DNA of 64,000 nt from Stenotrophomonas rhizophila (GCF_003651185.1 NZ_RCDC01000004.1:1288659-1352658); one strand, 5' to 3'. Positions 1-7,565 are shown, numbered from the stretch's first letter. Notes: a model not told the origin generated them from the sequence alone. Made by a program: numbers and translations.

Positions 1-66
1 GGCGTGTGCAGCCCAGGGAGCCAGCAACAGGCTGCTCAGCAGTGCTGTGCGCAGGACGGCGTTCAT
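1..66 (-). CDS. exported protein, 5' end only (cut by window edge)
   Basis: Only the first 22 codons lie in the window. They read as a signal peptide: Met-Asn, a hydrophobic core rich in Leu, and an Ala-His-Ala end that fits signal peptidase I. The ATG overlaps the stop codon of the upstream gene in an ATGA junction (63-66), so the two genes are almost certainly co-translated. The mature protein is outside the window and its function cannot be named. Confidence 0.6.
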   Translation of the reverse strand, partial: MNAVLRTALLSSLLLAPWAAHA

Positions 67-593
67 TTGCCGGGCCCGCCCACAGGCTGGCCGAGCGGGA
101 ACTGGGCGAGTGCGCCACGCACCTGGTCGCCGATGCCGCGGGTCGCGTTGCCGACGGCGCCCATGGGGCCGCCGATGGTGTTGCTGAACTGGCCGCTGGA
201 GAGCATGCCGCTGTCGGTGACTTTGCCGAGCGTGCCGTTGACCGTATGGCCGGTGACGCGTTCGATGGTGGTGGCGTTGCGGGGAATGCCGGCGCCGGTG
301 TTGGAACCGAGCGAGGCGTAATCGTCGTCGCTGAGTTCATCCATGCCGGTGGAGGTGCCGAGGGCGTGGCCGATTTCGCGGCGCGGTGAGGGGTCTGCGA
401 TCAGCGCCATGCCGGGGGGCGCAGGGCGGTACGCAGGCCGTGCGGAGACGTCACGCAGCAGGACGATTTCGCCGGATTGTGCTTTGACGCCCTGGCGTGC
501 GCCGGAGGCGTCGGCGGCGGCCGGCACGATGAGTGCGGCGGCAAGCAGCCAGAATGTGGTGTGTCGTGTGCGGTGTGCGGCAACGCTGTCCAT
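63..593 (-). CDS. exported protein of unknown function
   Basis: A protein of 176 residues with an N-terminal signal peptide (residues 1 to about 30, Ala-rich core). I chose the start at 593 because GGAGGT lies 4 nt upstream; an in-frame ATG at 611 has no such site. The mature part is rich in Gly, Thr, Ser and Asn and carries no catalytic motif I recognise; the C-terminal third (for example IGGPMGAVGNATRGIGDQV) looks like a low-complexity or short-repeat surface-type sequence. It overlaps the next gene by 4 bp, so the pair probably forms an envelope or secretion unit. A sigma-E-like promoter may sit just upstream. I do not recognise the family. Confidence 0.6.
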   Translation of the reverse strand: MDSVAAHRTRHTTFWLLAAALIVPAAADASGARQGVKAQSGEIVLLRDVSARPAYRPAPPGMALIADPSPRREIGHALGTSTGMDELSDDDYASLGSNTGAGIPRNATTIERVTGHTVNGTLGKVTDSGMLSSGQFSNTIGGPMGAVGNATRGIGDQVRGALAQFPLGQPVGGPGK

Positions 594-617
594 GGCGACC
601 TCCGATGACATGCGGAG

Positions 618-645
618 GGATGGAGCAGCATTCGTGCCAAGTTCC
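618..645 (-). promoter_or_regulatory. possible sigma-E-type promoter of the exported gene pair
   Basis: On the minus strand GGAACTT (645-639) is followed after 14 nt by TCCATCC (624-618). GGAACTT is the classic sigma-E -35 element; the -10 match and spacing are only approximate. Transcription would start near 611, leaving a short leader with the GGAGGT site before the ATG at 593, which is a sensible geometry. Confidence 0.3.
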
Positions 646-780
646 GGACGCCCGTGTTTGCGGGGTTTTTGTGGGAGTCCGGTTAATGGCGCGCAACATT
701 GCTGTTACAGCGGCGTTAGCGTTTGTGCGTATGAATAGGTTTGGCGATGGACGGCGTTGCGCTGAGAGGCAAGCGTGGTG

Positions 781-815
781 CGGGTGTATCACGGGTGTTA
801 CACCGGGTGATACAG
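781..815. repeat. three 11-12 bp direct repeats forming a nested palindrome
   Basis: Units CGGGTGTATCA (781-791), CGGGTGTTACAC (792-803) and CGGGTGATACAG (804-815) lie head to tail. TGTATCAC (785-792) is the exact reverse complement of GTGATACA (807-814), and the middle unit is itself palindromic (GGTGT-T-ACACC). A related palindrome, GCTGTTACAGC, lies at 701-711. The arrangement resembles clustered operator sites; no regulator gene is adjacent. Confidence 0.5.
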
Positions 816-902
816 GGGGTTACGGTGCGGATTCAGGGTGGATTCCTGGCGAGCGTAGCGCGTCACTATTCACTGGCGGAGGCGGCCGGCGCGTCGAGCG
901 CT

Positions 903-995
903 GGGCCAACGCTACGGTTGCCGGCGGATGTCCCCCGGCGCCGGCCTGCGGCCGTCTCCTCCTCCTTGATTTCGCCCACAAGCGCAGCGCGGCCC
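903..995 (+). repeat. hairpin repeat, copy C (diverged)
   Basis: This stretch has the same core as the two better-preserved copies at 1063-1194 and 57275-57406: ATGTCCCCCGG, then a GC-rich stem and CCTCCTCCTT (958-967). Its flanks differ in sequence from the other copies, but the left flank (903-927) and right flank (973-995) are still complementary to each other over about 20 of 24 positions. It lies in the opposite orientation to copy A in the same intergenic region. Confidence 0.5.
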
Positions 996-1062
996 ATCGT
1001 GTCCAGCCACTGGCGCCTCACGGCAAGCACCGGTTTGCAGTACGCCTACCACCGCGGACGAG

Positions 1063-1194
1063 CCCCGAAGCGGCCGGTAGGCGCCTGGGCAAAATAAAGG
1101 AGGAGGCCGTCGCCGCCAGGCGGCGGCCGGGGGACATTTGCCGAGGGGCCTGCCGGTCGCTTCGGGGCGTAACGCTCGCGGCGACCCCAAGCGG
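1063..1194 (-). repeat. hairpin repeat, copy A
   Basis: Read on the minus strand, this 132-bp element aligns end to end with 57275-57406 with few differences. It starts with CCGCTTGGGG and contains arms of about 30 nt beginning CCCGAAGC on both sides. Between them lies a GC-rich inner stem followed by CCTCCTCCTT (complement of AAGGAGGAGG, 1097-1106). It begins directly after the T-tract of the symporter terminator. No protein is encoded. Confidence 0.75.
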
Positions 1195-1221
1195 AAAAAA
1201 AAGACCGGCTCTCGCCGGTCT
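1195..1221 (-). terminator. rho-independent terminator of the symporter gene
   Basis: On the minus strand an 8-bp stem (AGACCGGC with GCCGGTCT, loop of 4) is followed by eight T residues. It lies 25 bp after the symporter stop codon. Confidence 0.9.
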
Positions 1222-1245
1222 GTGGGTGGTGCGTTCGTGCCTGCA

Positions 1246-2580
1246 TCAGGACGTTCGTTCTTCGCCTTCATCCACGCCGAGGTTGGTGGATGGGTTGTCG
1301 TAGATCTCACGGTCGAGCAGACCGGTTTCCTTGGCGACGATCACCGGGACCAGCATCTGGCCGGTGACGTTGGTCATGGTGCGCATCATGTCCAGGATGC
1401 GGTCGATGGCGTAGAGGTAGCCGATGGTCTCCAGCGGAAGGTTGGCGGCGCTGAGGACGACGGTGGCCATGACCACGGCGGTGCCGGGGACGCCCGCGGT
1501 GCCGAAGCTGCCCAGGACCGAGGCGATCAGGACGACGATGTACTGCTCGGGGGTGAGCGGCACGCCGGTGTACTGGGCGATGAAGACGGCGCACAGGGCC
1601 GGATAGATCGCGCCGCAGCCGTCCATCTTGATGCTGGCGCCGAGGGGGACGGCGAAGGAAGCGTAGTCCTTGTTGACGCCGAGGTTGTGGGTGATCGAGC
1701 GCATCGCGGCGGGCATGGCGGCGAAGCTGGAGGAGCTGACGAAGGCGACCTGCATGCCGGGGGCGGCGCCGCGGAAGAACTTGAGCGGGTTCAGGCCGTG
1801 CATGAGCAGCAGGCTGCCGTAGACCACCACGATGTGCAGGGCGCAGGCGATGTACAGGGCGAGCACGAAGTTGCCGAGCGGCAGCAGTTTTTCGAAGCCG
1901 TAGCTGCCGACCAGGCCGGCGATCAGGCCGAAGGTGCCCAGCGGGGTGATCTCCAGCACGAAGCGGGTGACCTGGATCATGATCTCGCTCATCTGCCCGG
2001 TCAGCTTGCGTGCCTCGCTGACCTTGTCGCCGAGCTTGACCATGGCAAAACCGAGCAGGCCGGCGAAGAAGATCACCGGCAGGATCGAGCCGCGCCCGGC
2101 GGCCAGGACGGTTTCACCGGCGCTGTTGATGCGGGTGCCGATGCCGGTCAGCGCGTAGAACACGTTGGAGGGCACGACATCCATCAGCACCTTGATCACG
2201 CTGGGTACTTCGCGCGGGGTGTAGCCGTGGTCCATGCTCAGGCTGAGCGCGCCGTTGCCGGGCTGCATGACGGTGCCGACGGCCAGGCCCACGCACACCG
2301 CCAGCGCGGCAGTGATGATGAACCACAGGAAGGTGCGCCCGCCCAGCGCCGCCACGGACTTCTGACCGTGCAGCGAGGAGATGGCGTTGATCACGGCGAA
2401 GAACACCAGCGGCACCGCGATCATCTTGATCAGGGTGACGTAGAGATCGCCCAGCGGGCCGAACCAGGTTTCGGCCGCCGGCCCGAGCAGCCAGCCGGCC
2501 AGTGCGCCGAGGACGAAGCCGCCGAGGACCCGTTGCCAGAAGGGGATCCGCAACCAGGCAGAGACCAGCTTCATGCGCAT
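1246..2580 (-). CDS. dicarboxylate/amino acid:cation symporter (DAACS family)
   Basis: A membrane carrier of 444 residues with eight or so transmembrane segments and the hallmarks of the GltP/DctA family: a serine-rich re-entrant loop SSSSFAAMP (about 282), the second hairpin motif GTAGVPG (about 360) and the TM8 signature IDRILDMMRTMTNV (392-405). It should import a dicarboxylate or acidic amino acid with Na+ or H+. The TM7 motif, usually NMDGT, reads KMDGC (318-322), so the exact substrate and coupling ion are uncertain. The start was placed at the Met-Arg-Met before the first amphipathic helix; the open frame extends 21 codons further upstream into the promoter region shared with the phosphatase gene. 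It ends in a strong terminator and appears monocistronic. Confidence 0.88.
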   Translation of the reverse strand: MRMKLVSAWLRIPFWQRVLGGFVLGALAGWLLGPAAETWFGPLGDLYVTLIKMIAVPLVFFAVINAISSLHGQKSVAALGGRTFLWFIITAALAVCVGLAVGTVMQPGNGALSLSMDHGYTPREVPSVIKVLMDVVPSNVFYALTGIGTRINSAGETVLAAGRGSILPVIFFAGLLGFAMVKLGDKVSEARKLTGQMSEIMIQVTRFVLEITPLGTFGLIAGLVGSYGFEKLLPLGNFVLALYIACALHIVVVYGSLLLMHGLNPLKFFRGAAPGMQVAFVSSSSFAAMPAAMRSITHNLGVNKDYASFAVPLGASIKMDGCGAIYPALCAVFIAQYTGVPLTPEQYIVVLIASVLGSFGTAGVPGTAVVMATVVLSAANLPLETIGYLYAIDRILDMMRTMTNVTGQMLVPVIVAKETGLLDREIYDNPSTNLGVDEGEERTS

Positions 2581-2655
2581 TCCAGAGATGATTTGACAGC
2601 TAGGCACCTTAGCCCAAGCGGGGCCGTGGAACGAGGCGTACACGGAAAATCAGCG

Positions 2656-2689
2656 TGTCATCGGCGTGCCTTGCGGCGTTCTGCATAAT
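2656..2689 (+). promoter_or_regulatory. candidate Pho box and -10 of the alkaline phosphatase gene
   Basis: TGTCAT (2656-2661) and TGCCTT (2667-2672) are direct half-sites 11 bp apart, and a -10-like CATAAT (2684-2689) follows 11 bp after the second half-site. This is the geometry of PhoB-activated promoters, where the Pho box replaces the -35. The first half-site is a perfect match and the second matches 4 of 6. The downstream gene encodes an alkaline phosphatase, which supports the reading. Confidence 0.45.
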
Positions 2690-2723
2690 GAACGCCCGTT
2701 TCACATGTGAGATGCATTCATCC

Positions 2724-4436
2724 ATGTCCCGTTTCACGCCTCTGGTGGCCGCCGTCACCACCCTGCTGCTCGGCGCCTGCGCCACTACCGCTCCCTCCTC
2801 CAGCGCCACTACCGGCGCGGTCCAGGTCGATGTGCCGGCCATTGCCCACCCCGCCGGGGAGACCCCGCAGTGGTGGTACCGCAGCGGTGCGGCGCGCGCG
2901 GCCAGCACCGGTGCGATGGACGGCAAGGCCAAAAACGTCATCCTGTTCCTGGGTGACGGCATGAGCCTGACCACGGTGGCCGCGGCGCGCATCTTCGAGG
3001 GGCAGCGCAACGGGCATCCGGGCGAGGAGAACCTGCTGTCCTGGGAGCGCTTCCCGGCCACGGCGTTCAGCAAGACCTACAACACCGATTCGCAGACGCC
3101 GGATTCGGCCGGCACGATGACGGCAATCACCACCGGCGTGAAGACCCACATGGGCGCAATCGGGGTCAGCGCGGGCACCCGCAATGACTGCGCCGACAGC
3201 CTGAACAAGGGGCTGCTGACGTGGTTGCAGCTGGCTGACAGCGCCGGCATGGCGACCGGCGTGGTCTCCACCGCGCGCCTGACCCATGCCACCCCGGCGG
3301 CGACCTACGCGCACTCGCCGGAGCGCAACTGGGAAAACGACACCGACGTGCCGGACGAGGCCAAGGCCGCCGGCTGCCGCGATATCGCCCAGCAGCTGTT
3401 GTCGACCTCGCGCTTCGGGCGCGGCCCGCTGGTCGCCCTCGGCGGTGGCCGCGGTGAGTTCACCACGGTGGAAGAGCGCGATCCGGAATACGACGACAAG
3501 GTCGGCCAGCGCCTGGACGGGCGCAGCCTGGTGACCGAGTGGCAGCAGGCGCACCCGCAGGGTGCCTATGTGTGGAACGCCAAGCAGCTGCAGGCCGCCG
3601 CGAACGCACCGGCGATCCTGGGCCTGTTCGAGCCGGACCACATGCGCTACGAAGCCGAGCGCAAGGAGGATCCGGCCGGTGAGCCCAGCCTTGCCGAACT
3701 GACCCAGGCGGCGATCGCCAACCTGTCGCGCCACCAGGAAGGCTATGTGCTGATGGTGGAAGGCGCGCGCATCGATCACGCCAACCACAGCGGCAATGCC
3801 TACCGGGCACTGACCGATACCGTGGCACTGTCCGATGCGGTGCGCGCCGCCGTCGAGGCGACCTCGGATCAGGACACCCTGATCATCGTCACCGCCGACC
3901 ATTCGCATACGCTGAACTTCGTCGGCTACCCGGCACGTGGCAACCCGATCCTGGGCAAGGTCAAGGACAAGGGTGGCGAAGACGGCGCCGGCAAGCTGGA
4001 CCTGGCCCGCGATGGCCTGGGCCTGCCCTACACCACGCTGACCTACGCCAACGGCCCGGGCTACACCGGTGCCACCAACCAGCAGCCGGTCGGCCCGAAG
4101 CGCTACCCGCACAACCCGAGCAGCTTCGATCCGAGCACCGGCCGGCCGGACCTGACCGCGGTGGATACCGAGCATCCCGATTACATGCAGGAAGCGCTGG
4201 TGCCCGCCAAGAGCGAATCGCATGGCGGTGAAGACGTCGGCATCTGGGCACGTGGCCCGGGCAGCAAGGCGGTGCGCGGCACGATGGAGCAGAACGCGAT
4301 CTACCACATGATCGTGCAGGCCACGCCGCGCCTGCGCCTGCGCCTGTGCGAGGCCGGCACCTGCGACGCCAAGGGCGTGCCGGTCGAGCTGCCCAAGCCG
4401 ACCGCGTTCGAGCGCCAGGCCGGCGATAGCAAGTGA
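2724..4436 (+). CDS. alkaline phosphatase (PhoA superfamily), lipoprotein
   Basis: A phosphomonoesterase of 570 residues, presumably periplasmic-facing and lipid-anchored: the N-terminus has a signal peptide with lipobox LLGAC (Cys19). Active-site motifs are present in order: DGM (78-80, metal), TPDSAGT with the nucleophile Ser128, EGARIDHANH (346-355, metal), TADHSH (390-395, metal) and ESHGGED (498-504, metal). These match the alkaline phosphatase family. It should release phosphate from organic esters. A candidate Pho box lies upstream, which would induce it under phosphate limitation. Another in-frame ATG at 2712 would add four residues; neither start has a strong ribosome binding site. 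The stop overlaps the next gene. Confidence 0.88.
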   Translation: MSRFTPLVAAVTTLLLGACATTAPSSSATTGAVQVDVPAIAHPAGETPQWWYRSGAARAASTGAMDGKAKNVILFLGDGMSLTTVAAARIFEGQRNGHPGEENLLSWERFPATAFSKTYNTDSQTPDSAGTMTAITTGVKTHMGAIGVSAGTRNDCADSLNKGLLTWLQLADSAGMATGVVSTARLTHATPAATYAHSPERNWENDTDVPDEAKAAGCRDIAQQLLSTSRFGRGPLVALGGGRGEFTTVEERDPEYDDKVGQRLDGRSLVTEWQQAHPQGAYVWNAKQLQAAANAPAILGLFEPDHMRYEAERKEDPAGEPSLAELTQAAIANLSRHQEGYVLMVEGARIDHANHSGNAYRALTDTVALSDAVRAAVEATSDQDTLIIVTADHSHTLNFVGYPARGNPILGKVKDKGGEDGAGKLDLARDGLGLPYTTLTYANGPGYTGATNQQPVGPKRYPHNPSSFDPSTGRPDLTAVDTEHPDYMQEALVPAKSESHGGEDVGIWARGPGSKAVRGTMEQNAIYHMIVQATPRLRLRLCEAGTCDAKGVPVELPKPTAFERQAGDSK

Positions 4437-4996
4437 TGCGTGGGCTTCGTCACAGCGCAACGAGCAGGGGCCGCCTCGCGCGGCCCCTGCTGCTGGCAGC
4501 CAGCCTGCTCGCCTCCGGCATGGCCTGGGGCGCCGGCACCGGGTGCACCGCCTTCACCGAGGAAGACGGCCTGCAGCCTTTGCGCGGGTGCCAGTGGCTC
4601 AACGGCCGTCTTGCGCTTGAGACCAACGCGTTGGCGTCGTTGTCCTACGATCAGGACGGGCTGGCCGCGGTCCACGCCGGCGGCGGATTCCACTATGTCC
4701 GTGCCGATGGCCGGCAGTTGCCGGTGATCACCTTCGACAACGGCCCGGACTACGTCGTGGAAGGATTGGTGCGCGGCCGCGTGGGCGCGCGCATCGGCTA
4801 CTTCGATACCCAGCTGCGCCAGGCGTTCCCGGCCACCTTCGATTTCGGCTGGGCGTTCGATGACGGGGTGGCCCGCGTCTGCCAAGGCTGCCGACCCGGC
4901 ACGCCGGACGATCATGGCCACATCGCGATGGTCGGTGGCACCTGGTATCGCATCGATCGGCACGGGCGTCCGGCGATGGATGCCGGCACGCCATGA
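4436..4996 (+). CDS. exported WG-repeat-like protein
   Basis: A protein of 186 residues whose ATG overlaps the stop of the phosphatase gene (TGATG), indicating translational coupling. The N-terminus is a signal peptide (twin Arg-rich start, LLLAASLLASG core, cut near AWGA). The mature part contains units such as GFHYVRADGRQ and FDFGWAFDDGVARV, which resemble WG-type beta repeats. Two pairs of Cys may form disulfides in the periplasm. Function is unknown; context suggests a role beside the phosphatase. Confidence 0.65.
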   Translation: MRGLRHSATSRGRLARPLLLAASLLASGMAWGAGTGCTAFTEEDGLQPLRGCQWLNGRLALETNALASLSYDQDGLAAVHAGGGFHYVRADGRQLPVITFDNGPDYVVEGLVRGRVGARIGYFDTQLRQAFPATFDFGWAFDDGVARVCQGCRPGTPDDHGHIAMVGGTWYRIDRHGRPAMDAGTP

Positions 4997-5061
4997 CGGC
5001 CCTGCGTGGCAACGTCGCCGCGCAGCGCCGATACTGCCGGTCTGCCTGAGATCGCGTCCCC

Positions 5062-6351
5062 ATGACAGCCCCGCTTCCCCATCCCCCGTCCGTCGCCCAT
5101 CCCGTGCTGGTGGGCTTCAGTGGTGGGCTGGATTCCACCGTCCTGCTGCACTGGCTGGCCACCTCGGCGGCCCAGCGCACCGCGGGCCTGCGCGCCGTAC
5201 ATATCCATCATGGCCTGCAGGAGCAGGCCGATGCCTGGACCGTGCACTGCACGCAGGTGTGCGCGCGCTGGAATATCCCGCTGCGGGTGCTCCGTGTCCA
5301 GGTGCAACGCAACCAGGGGCAAGGGCCGGAAGCTGCCGCGCGGCATGCACGCCGTGAGGCGTTCGCCTCGCAGCTGCTGCCCGGCGAACAGTTGGCGCTG
5401 GCCCACCATCGCGACGACCAGGCCGAAACCTTCCTGCTGCGGGCGCTGCGTGGCTCCGGGGTGGATGGATTGGCGTCCATGCAGGTCACCAGCGCATTTG
5501 GCGCCGGCACCGTGTGGCGGCCGTTGCTGGAGGTTCCGCGCAGCACCCTGCGTGCGCATGCCCAGGCCGAGGGCCTGGACTGGATCGAAGACCCCAGCAA
5601 CGCCAGTGACGATGCCGACCGCAATTTCCTGCGCCTGCAGGTACTGCCGCAGCTTCGTCAGCGCTGGGCGCAGGCCGATGCCGCCTTCGCGCGCAGCGCC
5701 GCGTTGTGCGCGCAGTCCCAGCATCTGCTCGACAGTGCCGACCGCGACGCACTGGAACGCTGCAGCGTCGGCCCCGGTGTGATCGACTGCGGGCGGCTGA
5801 TGCGCCAGCCGGTGGAACGACGTGCACGCCTGCTGCGGCATTGGGTACGTGGCAGTGGCCTGCCGCCACTGCCTGCCGCCGGGGTCGAGGCGGTCGAACG
5901 CGAGCTGCTCCCGGCCGCGCACCATGCCGATGCGCAGTTTGCCTGGCAGGGTGCGCGCATCCGCCGTTGGCGCGGGCAGTTGCACTTGCTGTCGGCCAGC
6001 CTCGCACTGCCGGCCGACTGGAGCGTGCACTGGGATGGCCGCGCGCCGCTGGCCCTGCCCGATGGGGGCGCGCTGCGCCTGCTCGGCACGGACGCCGGGT
6101 TCGACAGCCCCGTGCAGATCCGCGCGCGCCGCGGCGGCGAGCGCATCCAGCTGCCCGGGCGCACACATTCCCATGCGCTCAAGGATCTGCTGCAACAGCA
6201 GGGCCTGCCGCCGTGGCAGCGCCGTCAGCTGCCGCTGCTGTTTGATGAAGACACGCTGCTGGCCGCGGGCGACCGCGTGATCGGTGCGGCCCTGCAGCCG
6301 TGGTTGCAGGCCCATCATGCGCAGTTGCAGTGGACCCCGGGCGCGGCGTGA
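5062..6351 (+). CDS. tilS: tRNA(Ile)-lysidine synthase
   Basis: TilS attaches lysine to C34 of tRNA-Ile(CAU) using ATP, changing both its codon reading and its charging identity; it is essential in nearly all bacteria. The 429-residue protein has the N-type ATP pyrophosphatase P-loop SGGLDS (20-25), the HIHHGLQ stretch (48-53) and HHRDDQAET (115-123), then the family's middle and C-terminal tRNA-binding domains (GERIQLPGRTHSHALKDLL near 355-375). The length is typical of the two-domain form. It is followed by xseB and ispA on the same strand. Confidence 0.95.
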   Translation: MTAPLPHPPSVAHPVLVGFSGGLDSTVLLHWLATSAAQRTAGLRAVHIHHGLQEQADAWTVHCTQVCARWNIPLRVLRVQVQRNQGQGPEAAARHARREAFASQLLPGEQLALAHHRDDQAETFLLRALRGSGVDGLASMQVTSAFGAGTVWRPLLEVPRSTLRAHAQAEGLDWIEDPSNASDDADRNFLRLQVLPQLRQRWAQADAAFARSAALCAQSQHLLDSADRDALERCSVGPGVIDCGRLMRQPVERRARLLRHWVRGSGLPPLPAAGVEAVERELLPAAHHADAQFAWQGARIRRWRGQLHLLSASLALPADWSVHWDGRAPLALPDGGALRLLGTDAGFDSPVQIRARRGGERIQLPGRTHSHALKDLLQQQGLPPWQRRQLPLLFDEDTLLAAGDRVIGAALQPWLQAHHAQLQWTPGAA

Positions 6352-6387
6352 ATTGACCCCGCCGGGCCAGCAGCCCACACTTGGCGC

Positions 6388-6648
6388 ATGGCAAAGAAGT
6401 CCCCCAATGAAACCTCCCCGGTCGCCCACTTCGAGCAGTCGCTGGAAGAACTGGAGCAACTGGTGGAGAAGATGGAAACCGGCGAAATGAGCCTGGAACA
6501 ATCGCTCAGCGCCTACGAACGTGGCGTCGGGCTGTACCGCCAGTGCCAGCAGGCGCTGGAACAGGCCGAACTGCGCGTGCGCCTGCTCAGCGATCCGGCC
6601 CAGCCCGACACCGCCGTGCCGTTCGACCCGCCCAGCCATGACGGTTGA
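6388..6648 (+). CDS. xseB: exodeoxyribonuclease VII small subunit
   Basis: XseB, 86 residues, binds XseA to form exonuclease VII, which degrades single-stranded DNA from both ends. The sequence shows the family's helical hairpin core: [26 protein letters not shown], then [23 protein letters not shown]. The gene overlaps ispA by 11 bp, the same xseB-ispA order found in many proteobacteria. The large subunit gene is not in this window. Confidence 0.95.
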   Translation: MAKKSPNETSPVAHFEQSLEELEQLVEKMETGEMSLEQSLSAYERGVGLYRQCQQALEQAELRVRLLSDPAQPDTAVPFDPPSHDG

Positions 6649-7516
6649 GGCCACGTTCGCGCGGTGGCGCGACCGTATCGAAAGCCAGCTCGACGCCGGC
6701 CTGCCTTCCCCGTCCGATGCCCCCCGAGGGCTGCATCAGGCGATGCGTTATGCGGTGCTCGGGGGCGGCAAGCGCATGCGGCCGCTGCTGGTCTATGCCG
6801 GCGGCCGGGTCTTCAGCGCCGACGAAAACGCACTGGATGCGCCTGCGATGGCGGTGGAGCTGATCCATGCGTATTCGCTGGTGCACGACGATCTGCCGGC
6901 GATGGACGATGACGCCTTGCGGCGCGGCCGCCCGACCACGCATATCGCCTTCGATGAAGCCACCGCGATCCTCGCCGGCGATGCCCTGCAGACGCGCGCT
7001 TTCAGCCTGATCGCCGACGCGGCGTTGCCAGCGCAGCTGCGCGTGGAGTGCCTGCAGACCCTGGCGCACGCCTCCGGCGCGGCCGGCATGTGCGGCGGCC
7101 AGGCCTTGGATATCGACGCCACTGGCCATCAGCAGCCGTTGCAGGCTCTGGAACGCATGCATGCGCTCAAGACCGGTGCGCTGATCCGCGCTGCGGTGCG
7201 CATGGGCGCGCTGTGCGGCCAAGCACCTGCCGCGGATATGGCGACGCTGGATACGGTGGCCTCGGCGCTGGGCCTGGCCTTCCAGGTGCGCGATGACATC
7301 CTCGATGTCGAGGCCAGTTCCGAACAGCTCGGCAAGACCGCTGGCAAGGACGAAGCGCAGGCCAAATCGACCTTCCCGGCGCTGCTGGGCATGGACGGTG
7401 CCAAGGCGCATCTGCGCACGTTGAGCGAGCAGATGTTCGACGGTCTGGCCGGCTATGGTGAGTCGGCCGATGCCCTGCGTGCGCTGGCCAAGCTGGCGGT
7501 TGAGCGGGATCACTGA
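6638..7516 (+). CDS. ispA: farnesyl diphosphate synthase
   Basis: IspA condenses isopentenyl diphosphate with dimethylallyl and then geranyl diphosphate to give farnesyl diphosphate, the precursor of quinones and undecaprenyl carriers. The 292-residue protein has [11 protein letters not shown] (42-52), the first Asp-rich motif DDLPAMD (84-90) with RRGRPTTH after it, and the second Asp-rich motif DDILD (219-223). I took the ATG at 6638 because the family starts just before the FARWRDRIE helix; this gives an 11-bp overlap with xseB and thus likely translational coupling. A bidirectional terminator follows. Confidence 0.95.
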   Translation: MTVEATFARWRDRIESQLDAGLPSPSDAPRGLHQAMRYAVLGGGKRMRPLLVYAGGRVFSADENALDAPAMAVELIHAYSLVHDDLPAMDDDALRRGRPTTHIAFDEATAILAGDALQTRAFSLIADAALPAQLRVECLQTLAHASGAAGMCGGQALDIDATGHQQPLQALERMHALKTGALIRAAVRMGALCGQAPAADMATLDTVASALGLAFQVRDDILDVEASSEQLGKTAGKDEAQAKSTFPALLGMDGAKAHLRTLSEQMFDGLAGYGESADALRALAKLAVERDH

Positions 7517-7565
7517 GCGATCGCGCAGGCCGCCACGCATGGCGTGGCCCTACAACGCCAGGACA

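Larger units (their letters stand above)
594..1245. other. 650-bp intergenic region rich in palindromes and hairpin repeats
   Basis: I see no convincing gene here. The open frames have no good ribosome binding site and no recognisable protein. From left to right the stretch holds the upstream region of the exported gene pair, a set of TGTTACA-type palindromes (701-711 and 781-815), two copies of a hairpin repeat in opposite orientation (903-995 and 1063-1194), and the terminator of the symporter gene (1195-1221). Confidence 0.7.

Noticed and set aside
912..1310. Possible small genes in the 594-1245 gap
   Set aside because: Frames here lie in the hairpin repeats or the terminator, lack ribosome binding sites and give Arg/Pro-rich products.
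1138..2688. Long open frame on the plus strand across the symporter gene
   Set aside because: It is antisense to a clear DAACS carrier and has the Asp/Gly/His/Gln-rich composition typical of a reading frame opposite a GC-rich gene. It has no plausible start site.
2702..2711. TCACATGTGA palindrome before the phosphatase start
   Set aside because: It looks like an operator, but CRP-type sites have the opposite order (TGTGA then TCACA), and a 10-bp palindrome of this kind is expected by chance. A Pho box is the better explanation.
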